Below are positions 12,364 through 22,460 of a stretch of DNA of 64,000 nucleotides, one piece after another. Within the stretch, counting starts at the first letter, position 1. Each line of letters begins with the position of its first letter. The stretch is taken from the NCBI GenBank assembly GCA_023974075.1, contig CM043788.1:16021428-16085427 (forward strand), written 5' to 3'. The translations under genes and the position numbers were made by a program. The notes below the pieces were generated by a model that saw only the letters and a list, made by a program, of their open reading frames with translations, was not told where the DNA came from and did not search any database. Origin of the DNA: Chaenocephalus aceratus. Its lineage: Eukaryota > Chordata > Actinopteri > Perciformes > Channichthyidae.

Positions 12364-12643
12364 TAACTGAGGAGGAACCTATTGCGGTGAGCATGTTTGT
12401 AACTTCCGGTTATTGTTGTCATCTCCGGGTATCCCGTGTGCCTGTTCTGTTGCTGATAGCTTATTAACTTAACTTAATCGATCGTTTTAAAACTCTTGAT
12501 CAGGCAACTACCTGACGTTGTAATCACACGTTACTACAGCTTAAGCACTCACAACTCTCCTTCTCTTAGCGACTGTAACTCCACAGTTGACTACACTCTT
12601 TTCGGGTTTGCTAACGGTAGCTACTTTAGCTTGATAGCTAGCC

Positions 12644-13500
12644 ATGGCTCTTTCCCCACCCTCGGGTGTTATTTCCTGCTCTTCCTGTCTCATGTTTGGT
12701 TACTTCCCGGCCTCCTTTACTGGTAAGGATACATGTGTTAAATGTAGTATAGTTGTTAGGTTGGAGGCGGGAATCATAGCCATAGAAGCCCGGCTCCGCA
12801 TCTTAGAAAGTAACTCAGCTACAGTAAAGCCCATGTTAGCCAGTGCGGACCGGCCAAAGGTTGCTCCTCTTAGCCGTCCCCCGGCAACTCCCGAGCAGCA
12901 GGGAGACTGGATGACTGTTCAGAAGGGGCATAACACGAAACCCGCAGGTCCCCACCAACCCGTTCACATATCTAACAGATATTCCCCACTCAGCGAGACA
13001 CCCGCTGAGAAGCCAACTCTGGTTATTGGTAGCTCTATTATGAGACACGTGAATTAGAGACCGAAGCCTCCACAGTCAGATGCATTCCGGGGGCCAGAGT
13101 GGGCGATGTTGAGGCGCATCTTAAACTGCTGGCTAAAAATAAACGTAAATACAGTAGGATTGTTATTCACGTCGGTGGTAATGATGTTCGTTTACGCCAA
13201 TCAGAATGCACCAAACTTAATGTGGAGTCGGTGTGTAGTTATGCTAAACAATGTCGGACACCGTAATCTTCTCTGGTCCCCTCCCCAATCTGATCAATGA
13301 TGACATGTATAGCCGCATGTCATCATTTTAGCGCTGGTTGTCTTGGTGGTGCCCAGCAAAACAATGTGGGCTTCGTAAATAATTGGACAGCCTTCTGGGG
13401 AAAACCTGGTCTGATTAAGAGAGACGGCATTCATCCTACTTTGGAAGGTGCAGATCTCATTTCGGCAAACATTTCAGGGCTTTGTGGACTTAATCCATGA
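12644..13500 (+). pseudogene. L2-like ORF1 (Cys-rich plus SGNH esterase-like)
   Basis: The N-terminus at 12644 has a Cys-x2-Cys pair and a later CVKC, followed by a coiled-looking segment. Then comes the SGNH/GDSL hydrolase start ([11 protein letters not shown]). After a stop at 13057 the domain continues in other frames: [11 protein letters not shown] near 13160 and IKRDGIHPTLEGADLIS (13413-13460), the latter holding the Asp/His pair of the esterase active site. ORF1 esterases are known from CR1/L2 LINEs, where they probably aid RNP or membrane association. Confidence 0.75.
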
Positions 13501-13734
13501 CAAACTGGAGTTGAGACCAGGAGGCGGAGTCGCAGTCTTACACGCTTCTCTGTGCTCTCTCCTAGGCAGTCATCCATAGGAATCCCGAACCCATAAAATA
13601 CCCAATATTAGCGGTGTGTGTGTCCTGCCCAAGGACAATTTAAGGTAAAACCTAATAGAGGTGTCATACATATAACCTAATAAAAGTAAATGTAAACAAC
13701 TACTACAGTGCAACAAAACAGGAAGATTAAATGT

Positions 13735-15310
13735 GGTCTCTTAAACATAAGATCTCTAGCATCTAAAGCATATTGGTAAATGATTTAATATCAGATTATA
13801 ATATTGATATATGCTGTCTCACTGAAACTTGGTTGAGACATGAAGAATATGTTCAGCATAAATGAGGCCACTCCACCCAGCCATATCCACACTCATATTG
13901 CTCGAGGCACGGGCCGAGGAGGTGGAGTTGCAGCAATCTTTGACTCAAGTTTACTTATCAAGACTAAACCAAAATTAAATTATACCTCCTTTGAAAGCCT
14001 CGTTTTTAGTCTTACGCATCCGACCTGGAAAACTTTGCAGCCAATCTTATTGTTACAGTGTATCGTGCACCATGGTCCTTATTCAGAATTCTTATCAGAA
14101 TTCTCTGAGTTTTTATCAACTTTGGTTCTTAAACAGACAAAGTAATTATCGTAGGTGACTTTAATATTCATGTTGACGATGATAAAAATAGCCTTACTGT
14201 TGCATTTAACTCTATATTAGATTCTGTTGGTTTCTGTCAGAGTGTAAATAAACCAACCCACTGCTATAATCACACTCTCGACCTTGTTTCTGACTTATGG
14301 TATTGAAATTGAGCAACTATTAGTCGAACCGCATAATCCTGCTTTATCCGACCATTTCTTAGTAACTATTGAAGTACTATTAGGAGACTACAAAGCATTA
14401 GTCAAAAGCTCTTGCAGCAGAAACCTATCTGTTAGTGCTATAGCCACATTTAAGGAAGAGATTTCACCAATACTTAACTCGATAGCATGTCTGCATGTAG
14501 GGGAGGAAACTTATACAAAATGTACACCACCCCAAATTGATCATATTGTTGATAGTGCTATAGATGCGCTGCGAATACAATTAGACACTGTTGCTCCTTT
14601 GAAAAAGAAGACAATAAAACAACATAGATTAGCTCCATGGCATAATGCCGAAACCCGCAAAATAAAGCAAAAGTCTAGACAACTTGAAAGGATATGGCGT
14701 TCCACTAAACTTGAAGAATCTCGTTTAATTGGCATATTACTCTCAATGAATATAAGAAAGCACTGCGTAAAGCGAGAGCAGCCTACTACTACATAATACA
14801 TAATGCCGAAACCCGCAAAATAAAGCAAAAGTCTAGACAACTTGAAAGGATATGGCGTTCCACTAAACTTGAAGAATCTCGTTTATTTGGCATATTACTC
14901 TCAATGAATATAAGAAAGCACTGCGTAAAGCGAGAGCAGCCTACTACTCTTCATTAATATGAGAATAAGAATAATGCAAGATTTATTTTCAGCACTGTAG
15001 CCAGGCTGACAGAGAGCCACAGCTCCATTGAGCCTTCTATTCCATAGCACTCAGTAGTAATGATTTGATGTGCTTTTTTAACGATAAAATTGTTACTCTT
15101 AGAAACAAAATTAATGACCTCTTGCCTTTGACCAGTATAGTGTTATCAACAGCTCCCGGAAACGTAAGTTCTAATATTACACTAGATGGTAAAACTAGAA
15201 TGCTTTTCAGCCATAAACCTTGAACATTAAATTCAATGATTCTCTCTTCTAAACCATCAACGTGCATGTTAGACCCATTCCAACTAAGCTGTTGAAGGAA
15301 GTTTTTCATT
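13735..15310 (+). pseudogene. L2-like ORF2: endonuclease and linker
   Basis: Frames give LNIRSLASK at about 13745, then DICCLTETWL (the APE endonuclease Glu), TGRGGGVAAIF, VIIVGDFNIHVDDD (14140-14180) and the C-terminal ALSDHFLVTIE (SDH motif, 14343-14375). Together these cover the whole apurinic endonuclease fold. The linker to the RT follows (14400-15310) and contains a 158-bp tandem duplication. Stops and frame changes are frequent. Confidence 0.8.
14641..14950 (+). repeat. 158-bp tandem duplication inside L2 ORF2
   Basis: The 158 bp starting 'cataatgccgaaacccgc' at 14641 repeat from 14799 with very few differences. 158 is not a multiple of three, so the duplication itself shifts the frame. 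Confidence 0.95.
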
Positions 15311-15494
15311 CATTAGCACTTCTTTATTAAATATTATGAATATGTCTTTATTATCAGGCTATGTTCCACAATCATTCAAAGTAGCAGTGATAAAACCGCT
15401 TCTTAAAAAGCACAACCTCGATCCAGAGGTTTTAGCCAACAATAGACCTATTTCTAATCTTCCGTTCCTCTCAAAAATTCTTGAGAAAGTGGTC

Positions 15495-15703
15495 CATGTA
15501 CTTTTTCTTGTAATGTTTAATTGAACTATTCATATTTTAGACTGCACTGTAACTTTTATCCATGTATTTTTCCTTAATGTTTATTTTATTAGCTTTTCTT
15601 TTTTAATGCTTAATGTCTTTCATTTCTTTTTTGTAAAGCACTTTGAATTACCCTGCGTCGAAAAGTGCTATATAAATAAACTTGCCTTGCCTTGCCTTGC
15701 CTT
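15495..15703 (+). mobile_element. Short retroposon ending in (CTTGC)n
   Basis: It splits the L2 RT between codons for ILEKVV and AKQLCDY. It ends in several CTTGC units and has the same 3' body as the 1490-1685 repeat. Only about 210 bp is present, so it is a 5'-truncated LINE or a SINE copy. Confidence 0.75.
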
Positions 15704-16012
15704 GCAAAACAGTTGTGTGATTACTTAAAAAACAATGATTTATTTGAAGATTTTCAGTCTGGCTTTAGAACACATCATAGCACAGAGACAGCTCTGGTTA
15801 AAGTCACAAATGACATTCTAATAGCCTCAGACAAGGGACTGCATTTGATACTATCGACCATAATATCCTATTGCAAAGACTAGAGCACTTAGTTGGCATA
15901 CAGGGAACTGCTTTAGGCTGGTTTAGGTCCTATCTATCTGAACGCTCTCAGTTTGTACGTGTTAACGATGAATCTTCCACGCAAACCAAAGTTAGCCATG
16001 GAGTGCCACAGG

Positions 16013-16498
16013 TGTGGTGGTTGCATTCTCCAGCCACCTTCCTTGTGTGTGTGTTTTCCCTTTCCCTGTCTGTGTGGGCGTGGTGCCTGTCACTCCTGGC
16101 TCCCGGCTCAAATCTCCACCAGCTGCAAACAGTTGAGCACTCTCCTCTGCGACACACCTGATTCCCATCAGCCATTACGGATGGTATATCAGCGGAGGCT
16201 CCACAACCTGTCAGCGCCAGATCGTTGTTAAACCCCAGTGGTAAAACTCTTAGCCTTCTCAGCCTTCTTAAAGTATAGTGACTATTTTCGCTACACCTGA
16301 ATATATTCTTACCTGTTCTTCTTGTGCTCCAGGATTACGCTTCAGTGGATTACGTTCCAGTGGATTAAAACTCCGGAGGATACTCTTCAGTGGATTACGC
16401 TCCAGTGGATACTCTCCAGCCGGATTATCTTCTCCAAATAAAACCTTTATAACACACTGCCGTGTCCTGCGTTTGGGTTATCTCAGATAACCGTAACA
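16013..16498 (+). mobile_element. Solo LTR with 5-bp target duplication
   Basis: A 486-bp block starts TG and ends CA. It lies exactly between two copies of 'acagg' (16008-16012 and 16499-16503), and its removal restores the L2 frame (GVPQ-GSVLGP). It carries a poly(A) signal ('aataaaacc' at about 16438), a TATA-like 'ggtatatcagcgg' (about 16180) and imperfect direct repeats of 'ggattacgctccagtgga' (16330-16420). Solo LTRs arise by recombination between the two LTRs of a retrotransposon. The 5-bp duplication fits a Gypsy-like source. Confidence 0.85.
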
Positions 16499-16773
16499 AC
16501 AGGGCTCAGTGCTCGGACCTATTTTGTTCACATTATATATGCTTCCGTTAGGCAATATTATAAGGAATCATTCTGTAAACTTTCATTGTTATGCGGATGA
16601 TACTCAACTATATTTATCAATCAAGTCTGATGAAATTAATCATCTAAATAAAATTCAAGACTGCCTTAAGGACTTAAAACGTGGATGATCTTAAACTTTT
16701 TGATGTTAAACACGACCAAAACGTTATTGTACTTGGCCCGAAGAATCTACGAAACAAATTATCTAAAGATATT

Positions 16774-16953
16774 AAGCTTAGCGCAAGTTCAATAAGGAAG
16801 ACCTAACACGAGTCACTTACACGTCACTCGATGGCTCCCTTCCCCCCTCATTAAATATGAGGGCGTCACCCCTCAACAGCCAAGCTGCACATGCTAAATT
16901 CCTTAAATGCCTGCTCTTCCTCCCTGTCAGTTGTCATTTGCAGATGACCGCAA
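16774..16953 (+). repeat. Ngaro repeat A1
   Basis: From 'aagcttagcgcaagttc' to 'gcagatgaccgcaa'. It is nearly identical to A2 and differs by a few small indels ('caacagccaagctgc' against 'cagcagccaacagctgc'). Confidence 0.95.
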
Positions 16954-18320
16954 ACAGCAGCAATACGACTACCCCTCCTCGTGAGAAAAACAAAAAACAA
17001 ACAAAACTAGTGCAAGATGTCCAACTCGGACAATTCAGACGAACCTGGCATGATATCTTTGATCCCGGTTCGACTCCCCACAGTGGCCTATCATCGGAGG
17101 TAGACTTCCTCATCGCCCGACTCCAGCAGCAGGGCATCCCCACAGCTCCAGGCCTCACTCTCTCGCAGCTCCGAGAGCTCTCGGACAGGTCTCCAGCGCA
17201 GCACCCCAGCCCGGGGAAGCAGCCCCAAGCAGCTCCCCAGAGAGACCAGGCGAGGACGCGGCCGAGGCCGCGGAGGAAAAAGGACCAGGAAATCGAGCCC
17301 TCCAGGACCCCGTCCGCCTCCCAAGTCCACCCCTTCCCAGGCTCACCAGGCCGGGAGCGGGGAGAATAGCGGGGAAATAGCGTGGCCAGCGCCTGCAATC
17401 CCTGAATAGCTCCATAAGAGCCATCGATGCTCGCCTTCAGGCCATTGAAGACTCCGGCACAGGAGCGTCAACGTCTGTCGCACTCAGAGCAGCGCTCGCT
17501 GCCCCAGTCCCGCTGGGGTTTCCAGGTCAGGGCGTTCCTTGCATCCCCGCGGCAGCTCATCCTTATTCTCTGGCTTCGGCCCTCCAGCCCCCCCTGCAGG
17601 TAGGCCTTTTATTTCCCAAGCCGCTAACATCTCCACACGGCTTAGGTCAACAATTCTTGAAGGGAAGGATGTTAACCTGCTTAGCCTTATTCTGCCCTCC
17701 CCGGAGTGCGATAAAGCCATCGCTACAGGAGGAAATATCACCGCCGTCTTTAAGACCGCAGACCCCAGGCTCATCAGAGACATCAGCGTAGGGCAATTCA
17801 TGGTAGCTTTCGGCATCTTCGTGACGTAATCTGCTCCGTCTACCCTGAGAGAAGAGTAGAATTAGATGCATACATGGCCATTATCGGAGATATCAACCTT
17901 AGATACGGGAAATCCATCTTCTACCAGTACCATAAAAGCTTTTCTAGTAAAGCAGCGCTTCACCTAGCGCATAGCAATATCCGCCTCGACTGGTCAGTGA
18001 TGGACATCGAGCTGCTCGTGATGGCTACCGGCGGGCAATCCGCTATTTCCTGCAACAGCTGCGGAGCGCAGGGCCACATCGCTGCCCTCTGCCCATCAGT
18101 GCCTTTCTCCGCGCCCAGAGCTCTCACATGCAGTATTCTGGAATCGATAGACCAAACCGTCAGGTGCCCACGAGATACGAAGATAAACTCTGTGCTAGAT
18201 TCAACGAAAATGTTTGTACTCACCCCTATTGTTCATTTCTCCATATCTGTAGTTTCTGCAGGGAGGCACACCCGAAGTCCGTATGCCCCAGGCGCAACCA
18301 AAACCTAGTAGCTCTGCGCC
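16857..18320 (+). pseudogene. Ngaro gag, frameshifted
   Basis: The first frame (16857-17369) includes GQFRRTWHDIFDPGS and a Pro/Arg-rich linker. After frame changes near 17370 and 17820 it continues through GKDVNLLSLILPSPECDKAI and the core that ends before a zinc knuckle CNSCGAQGHIAALC (18048-18090, CCHC pattern). A second Cys-rich cluster (CSFLHICSFCREAHPKSVC) lies at about 18230-18290. Gag binds the element RNA. A start at 16944 (MTANSSN) is also possible, because 16857 lies inside repeat A1. Confidence 0.75.
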
Positions 18321-19290
18321 AGAAACCTCGTGGTGGAAAAACATTCTGAAACATCACCCCTCCACTCCCATTAACATCCCTCAGCTAGCAGCTGCGCTAT
18401 CCACCCACCCAGATTCCGTGTTCGTGGACTATCTCCTGTCAGGGCTCTCCCAAGGCTTCAGGGTAGGGGTCCTCTCATCTCCCACAGTTACTTTCGTAGC
18501 AAAAAATCTTCAGTCAGCCGCTAAAGAACCTAACATAGTCTCCCAGCTCATCGACAAAGAACTCCAAAAAGGATATATAATCGGTCCCTTTAGCTCCTCC
18601 CCCTTCCCAGTGTTCCGTTCAAATCCCATCGGAATAGCCACACGCAAGTACTCCGGAAAGAAAAGGCTGATTTTCGATCTGTCCGCTCCCCGTTCCGGCC
18701 CATTTTGCAGCGTCAATAGTATCATCCCTCAGAGCAGTTTTCCCTTCACTATGCCTCAGTACAATGCAATCAAATTGATTAAGTGCACAGGGCACGGAGC
18801 GTGGCTCTCCAAAGCGGACATTACCGACGCCTTCAAAATCATTCCCATTCACCCGTCCCAGTGGAATCTGTTCGGCATTAAGTGGGAGTCCAAATTATAT
18901 TTCGCTGTTCGCCTAACCTTCGGGTGCAGAAGCAGCCCCTGCATTTTTAACTCCTTCTCGGAAGCGCTCTGCTGGATCCTGCTGAACATAGTTAGAATCC
19001 CCTCCGTCCTTCACCTACTGGACGACTTCCTCCTCATAGATCCGCCACAGGACAGCTCAGGGACCTCACTAGGCAAACTAAAACACTGCTTTCAGGAGTT
19101 AGGCGTCCCCCTCTCCAAGGAGAAAACGTTAGGTCCCAACACAAGCTTAGAGTTCTTAGGCATCACCCTCGACTCTATAGATATGAAGGCATCTCTCCCC
19201 TCAGACAAACTGCAGCGCATCCGGGACATCACTAAATCATATTGCGAGCAACACATCATCTCACAAAACAACAGTTGCTCTCCCTTCTAG
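18283..19290 (+). CDS. Ngaro reverse transcriptase (335-codon open frame)
   Basis: This is the longest intact retrotransposon polymerase frame in the window. It has the YR-retroelement RT layout: GYIIGPFSSSPFPVFRSNPI, the KKRLIFDLSAPRSG block, SKADITDAFKIIPIHPSQW (motif A, catalytic Asp in ADITDAF), FGCRSSPCIFNSFSEAL (motif B) and HLLDDFLLI (motif C as LLDD rather than YxDD, normal for DIRS/Ngaro). The thumb follows (LEFLGITLDSIDMKASLP). The frame ends at 19290 before RNase H, which continues in another frame. The true N-terminus is probably fused to gag or upstream, so the start is uncertain. Confidence 0.85.
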   Translation: MPQAQPKPSSSAPETSWWKNILKHHPSTPINIPQLAAALSTHPDSVFVDYLLSGLSQGFRVGVLSSPTVTFVAKNLQSAAKEPNIVSQLIDKELQKGYIIGPFSSSPFPVFRSNPIGIATRKYSGKKRLIFDLSAPRSGPFCSVNSIIPQSSFPFTMPQYNAIKLIKCTGHGAWLSKADITDAFKIIPIHPSQWNLFGIKWESKLYFAVRLTFGCRSSPCIFNSFSEALCWILLNIVRIPSVLHLLDDFLLIDPPQDSSGTSLGKLKHCFQELGVPLSKEKTLGPNTSLEFLGITLDSIDMKASLPSDKLQRIRDITKSYCEQHIISQNNSCSPF

Positions 19291-19880
19291 GACACCTCAA
19301 CTTCGCTATGCGCGTCATCCCCCAGGGGCGCTCGTTCATCTCCCCGCCTCCTGGACACAGCATCAGCGGTCGACAATCTTCATGACCGCGTTCTCCTAGC
19401 GAAGGCTGCCGCTCAGACTTACGTTTCTGGTCTGCCTCTGCTCGCCCACTGGAACGGAGTTACTTTCTTCTATGATGACCTCGTCTGTTCCTCTGACTCA
19501 ATCAGGTTCTTCACGGATGGCCGCCCCCTCCGTGGGTTCTGGGGGCTTCTTTCAGGGCGAGTGGTTCGCAGGGTCCTGGCCCCCGTCATTCCCTAATCAT
19601 GCCTCATCCTCCGCTCTGCACGAGATATTCCCGATCGCTGTTGCATGCCACGTATGGGGTCACCTGTGGTTCCGTAAACGCATCTCGGTGCTGTGCGAAC
19701 CAATCAGTGGTTGAAATAAATCAACAAGGCGCGCTCCCAGTGCAGCGACATCATGCCATTCATGAGAAGCATTACGCGTTCCTCCATAATCAACAACTCA
19801 TCATCACAGCTCGCCACATCCCCGGTCACCTCAATGTCGTAGCTGACTCTCCCTCTCTCGCTTTCATTTCCAGACATTCC
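19291..19880 (+). pseudogene. Ngaro RNase H, frameshifted
   Basis: Pieces in several frames give FYDDLVCSSDSIRFFTDG (19468-19520), then GGFFQGEWFAGSWPPSF and ALHEIFPIAVACHVWG (19610-19660, catalytic Glu). A final NQSVVEI strand and ARHIPGHLNVVADS (19810-19850) carry the last acidic residue. The order matches the RNase H that follows RT in this family. Confidence 0.75.
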
Positions 19881-19979
19881 GGAGCCTCTGCCCGGAAGCC
19901 AGCTCACAACCAGTCGGAATCCCTCCACTTCATCTCCTCTCTCTGCACTAATCCAGAGTCCCCTAGCTCGGCACCTCGA

Positions 19980-20912
19980 GTCTGCCAGATTCTATATGAG
20001 AAAGGGCTTAGCCGCATCCACCCTCAGATCCTATGATTTCGCATGGAGAACGTTCGCTTTCTTCTGCCGCTCAGTACATGTTCCCCTCAAACCTGTCCTC
20101 ATCTCCACCGTGTGTGCGCCTTTATGGGCTACTGCACCACTGATCGACACCTCAAACCACAGTACAAATCCGAAGCCCTTAGCAGGAATTCAATTTAACG
20201 TTTGCTGCTCCGATCCGAGCTTTCCAGCATATTCCTCAAACCCTAGGGTAAACTCATCCTTAAAGGCTGTATAGAGACATTTCCCCCGCTGCAGACCCGA
20301 GGCTCCCCATCACGCTCCCCGTTCTGCACCTCATGCTGTCCACACTCAGGAAAGGATTATTCTCCCCCTACATCGACGCGCTGCTCGACGCCGTATTTCT
20401 ACTAGCCTTCTACGCGCTCCTCCGCCGACCCGGGGATTCACCACAGCTCCTCCCTCACGTTCGACCCCAGTCAAGACGTCTGCCTCTCCACCTAGTCTTT
20501 AACACCAACTACTTTAGTCTTAGCCTCAAACACTCCAAATGCGGAGGAGCCTGCTCAGTCATCGCAGCTCGCATCGATTCCCCGTTCTGCCCTTTTACTT
20601 CCATGATTAAATTCCTGCGCTGCAGACCCTCCACCAATCCGTCCTCTCCACTTTTCCTCATCAAAGGAAATGCCCCTTAACGCTTCGCCTGTTCACCTTC
20701 TACCTCAAGCAAGTCCTCACTAAATCCGGCCTATCACCCACATCATACTCAGGCCATTCCTTTAGGATAGGCGCAGCACCTCGGCTGCCAATCAAGGTCT
20801 CTCCACCTCATCCCTTCAACAACTAGGACGGTGGACCTCCTCCGCCTTCGCAACCTACATTCGCCCAGACATCAGCACCGTACTGGCTTCCCAAAGATCT
20901 CTCGGACCCTAA
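19980..20912 (+). pseudogene. Ngaro tyrosine recombinase, frameshifted
   Basis: The N-terminal SAM-like part starts at about 19985 (RKGLAASTLRSYDFAWRTF). The catalytic half includes LLDAVFLLAFYALLRRPG, which contains the first catalytic Arg region (20372-20430). It ends with SYSGHSFRIGA (HxxR, about 20740-20775), LQQLGRWTSSAFATYIR with the nucleophile Tyr (about 20820-20865), and a stop at about 20911. Frame breaks occur near 20120, 20290 and 20680. Confidence 0.8.
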
Positions 20913-21139
20913 CTATGGTATTTATACATATAACTGGTGGTGGCTCATAAACACATTCACAAGTATACATGTCTCACTAAGGTTCCTGATATTCAAAACT
21001 GCATCCCTGTCCTAATTCCGCGGGCCCCGCCCACAGGGAATAAGTCTCGTCCCACGCTGCAACTACATGTAACGGGCTTCATCTCCGGCACACAGGTATT
21101 TCATTCCCAGGCCTCGCTCAAACGTATCAGTGTAACATG

Positions 21140-21580
21140 TATCCTGTGAAGTCAGGCATGGACTCAGGCCACCGCACACTCCGGTGTCAGTCACAAACAA
21201 AGGAGAAAGAGAAAAGAGTAAAGAAAAAGAGATATATATATATATATATGCCTGCGAAGTCAGGCGTGGCGGAAGGCCACCGTACACTTCGGTCAGTTAC
21301 GAAAGAAAGAGAAAAGAGCAAAGAAAAAGATGTATATAGCCTGCGAAGTCAGGCGTGGCGGAAGGCCACCGTACACTTCGGTGTCAGTTAAGAAAGAAGA
21401 GAAAAGCAAAGAAAAGATGTATATAGCCTGCGAAGTCAAGCGTGGCGGAAGGCCACCGTACACTTCGGTGTCGGTTACGAAAGAAAGAGCAAAGAAAAAG
21501 ATGTATATAGCCTGCGAAGTCAGGCGTGGCGGAAGGCCACCGTACACTTCGGTGTCGTGGCGGAAGGCCACCGTTACAAA
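21140..21580 (+). repeat. Tandem repeat of about 85-90 bp in the Ngaro 3' region
   Basis: Five units share 'gcgaagtcaggcgtggcgga', 'ggccaccgtacacttcggtg' and an A/G-rich spacer (AAGAAAGAGAAAAG...GATGTATATA). A sixth partial unit lies near 21556. The GGCGGAAGGCCACCG core could fold into a short stem. Frames such as 21330-21710 simply read through the array. Confidence 0.9.
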
Positions 21581-21827
21581 ACGAAACAGCTCGCTCCTCG
21601 GCGTAGTCAAGCCCTGCTGGCCAGGCATGCGACCCGCAGGTCGTTTTCAGGTAAGACCGGCACTGATTTCGGCAGTCAGTCTCAGCATGACCCGTAAGCT
21701 CCGGCAGTGATTCCGGCACTATGTCGCTCATATACGTGTTAATCTATTATCTTTCCTTCCCAGATCACCAGTCACCCCACAAGGTAAGCAACTCAGTTCA
21801 TCTCAGTATTTCATACTTCAATGGTTT

Positions 21828-22003
21828 TGGGGATTTCATCGGAGCGGTGCTTTCCCTCCTAAATGATTATCCTGCAAACCGGGGCCTAATCGCCAAAACA
21901 CCATTACATTCTCCTGTTGTATTATCATGGCAATCATTTCATTCATATGACGTGTAAACAATAAAATGTAATTCTTACATCACGTCTCCTCCGGTTTCAA
22001 ATG
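21828..22003 (+). repeat. Ngaro repeat B1
   Basis: From 'ggggatttcatcggagcgg' to 'ctccggtttcaaatg', directly abutting A2. The B1-A2 junction is the sequence a circular intermediate would be expected to expose. Confidence 0.9.
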
Positions 22004-22184
22004 AAGCTTAGCGCAAGTTCAATAAGGAAGACCTAACACGAGTCACTTACACGTCACTCGATGGCTCCCTTCCCCCCTCATTAAATATGAGGGCGTCACC
22101 CCTCAGCAGCCAACAGCTGCACATGCTAAATTCTTAAATGCCTGCTCTTCCTCCCTGTCAGTTGTCATTTGCAGATGACCGCAA
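22004..22184 (+). repeat. Ngaro repeat A2
   Basis: The second copy of A, followed by about 100 bp of unique sequence (22185-22287) before B2. Confidence 0.95.
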
Positions 22185-22287
22185 CCCGCCTCCACCCTCT
22201 CGCCTCCAGTCTCCTCCAGGACAAAGCTAAACCTTCCTTCTTCAGACCGGTCTCACCTACGCAGCACCACCACCAGTGTCTAGACCC

Positions 22288-22457
22288 CGGGGATTTCATC
22301 GGAGCGGTGCTTTCCCTCCTAAATGATTATCTGCAAACCGGGGCCTAATCGCCAAAACACCATTACATTCTCCTGTTGTATTATCATGGCAATCATTTCA
22401 TTCATATGACGTGTAAACAATAAATATGTAATTCTTACATCACGTCTCTCCGGTTTG
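22288..22457 (+). repeat. Ngaro repeat B2
   Basis: The second copy of B; its end marks the 3' border of the element. Confidence 0.9.
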
Positions 22458-22460
22458 AAC

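Larger units (their letters stand above)
15336..16772 (+). pseudogene. L2-like reverse transcriptase, N-terminal and catalytic parts
   Basis: The conserved L2/CR1 RT blocks appear in order. SGYVPQSFKVAVIKPLLKK and RPISNLPFLSKILEKVV lie at 15357-15494. After the short retroposon come [20 protein letters not shown] and [14 protein letters not shown] at 15704-16007. After the solo LTR come GSVLGPILF and the catalytic [11 protein letters not shown] (16590-16620). The Ngaro element interrupts at about 16773. Confidence 0.85.
16774..22457 (+). mobile_element. Ngaro-type tyrosine-recombinase retrotransposon
   Basis: It has the split direct repeats that define Ngaro elements: A1 (16774-16953), coding body, B1 (21828-22003), A2 (22004-22184), then B2 (22288-22457). 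The body encodes gag with zinc knuckles, RT, RNase H and a YR. It is inserted in the L2 RT gene; flanking L2 reading resumes at about 22461. No target duplication is evident, as expected for YR elements. All genes carry frameshifts except the 335-codon RT frame. Confidence 0.9.

Noticed and set aside
16934..17424. Antisense Pro/Gly/Arg-rich frames over the Ngaro gag
   Set aside because: They are shadows of the GC-rich gag linker.
21293..21731. Frames of about 110 codons with repeated GLPPRLTSQA or EVRRGGRPPYTSVS
   Set aside because: They read through the Ngaro tandem array and are not independent genes.
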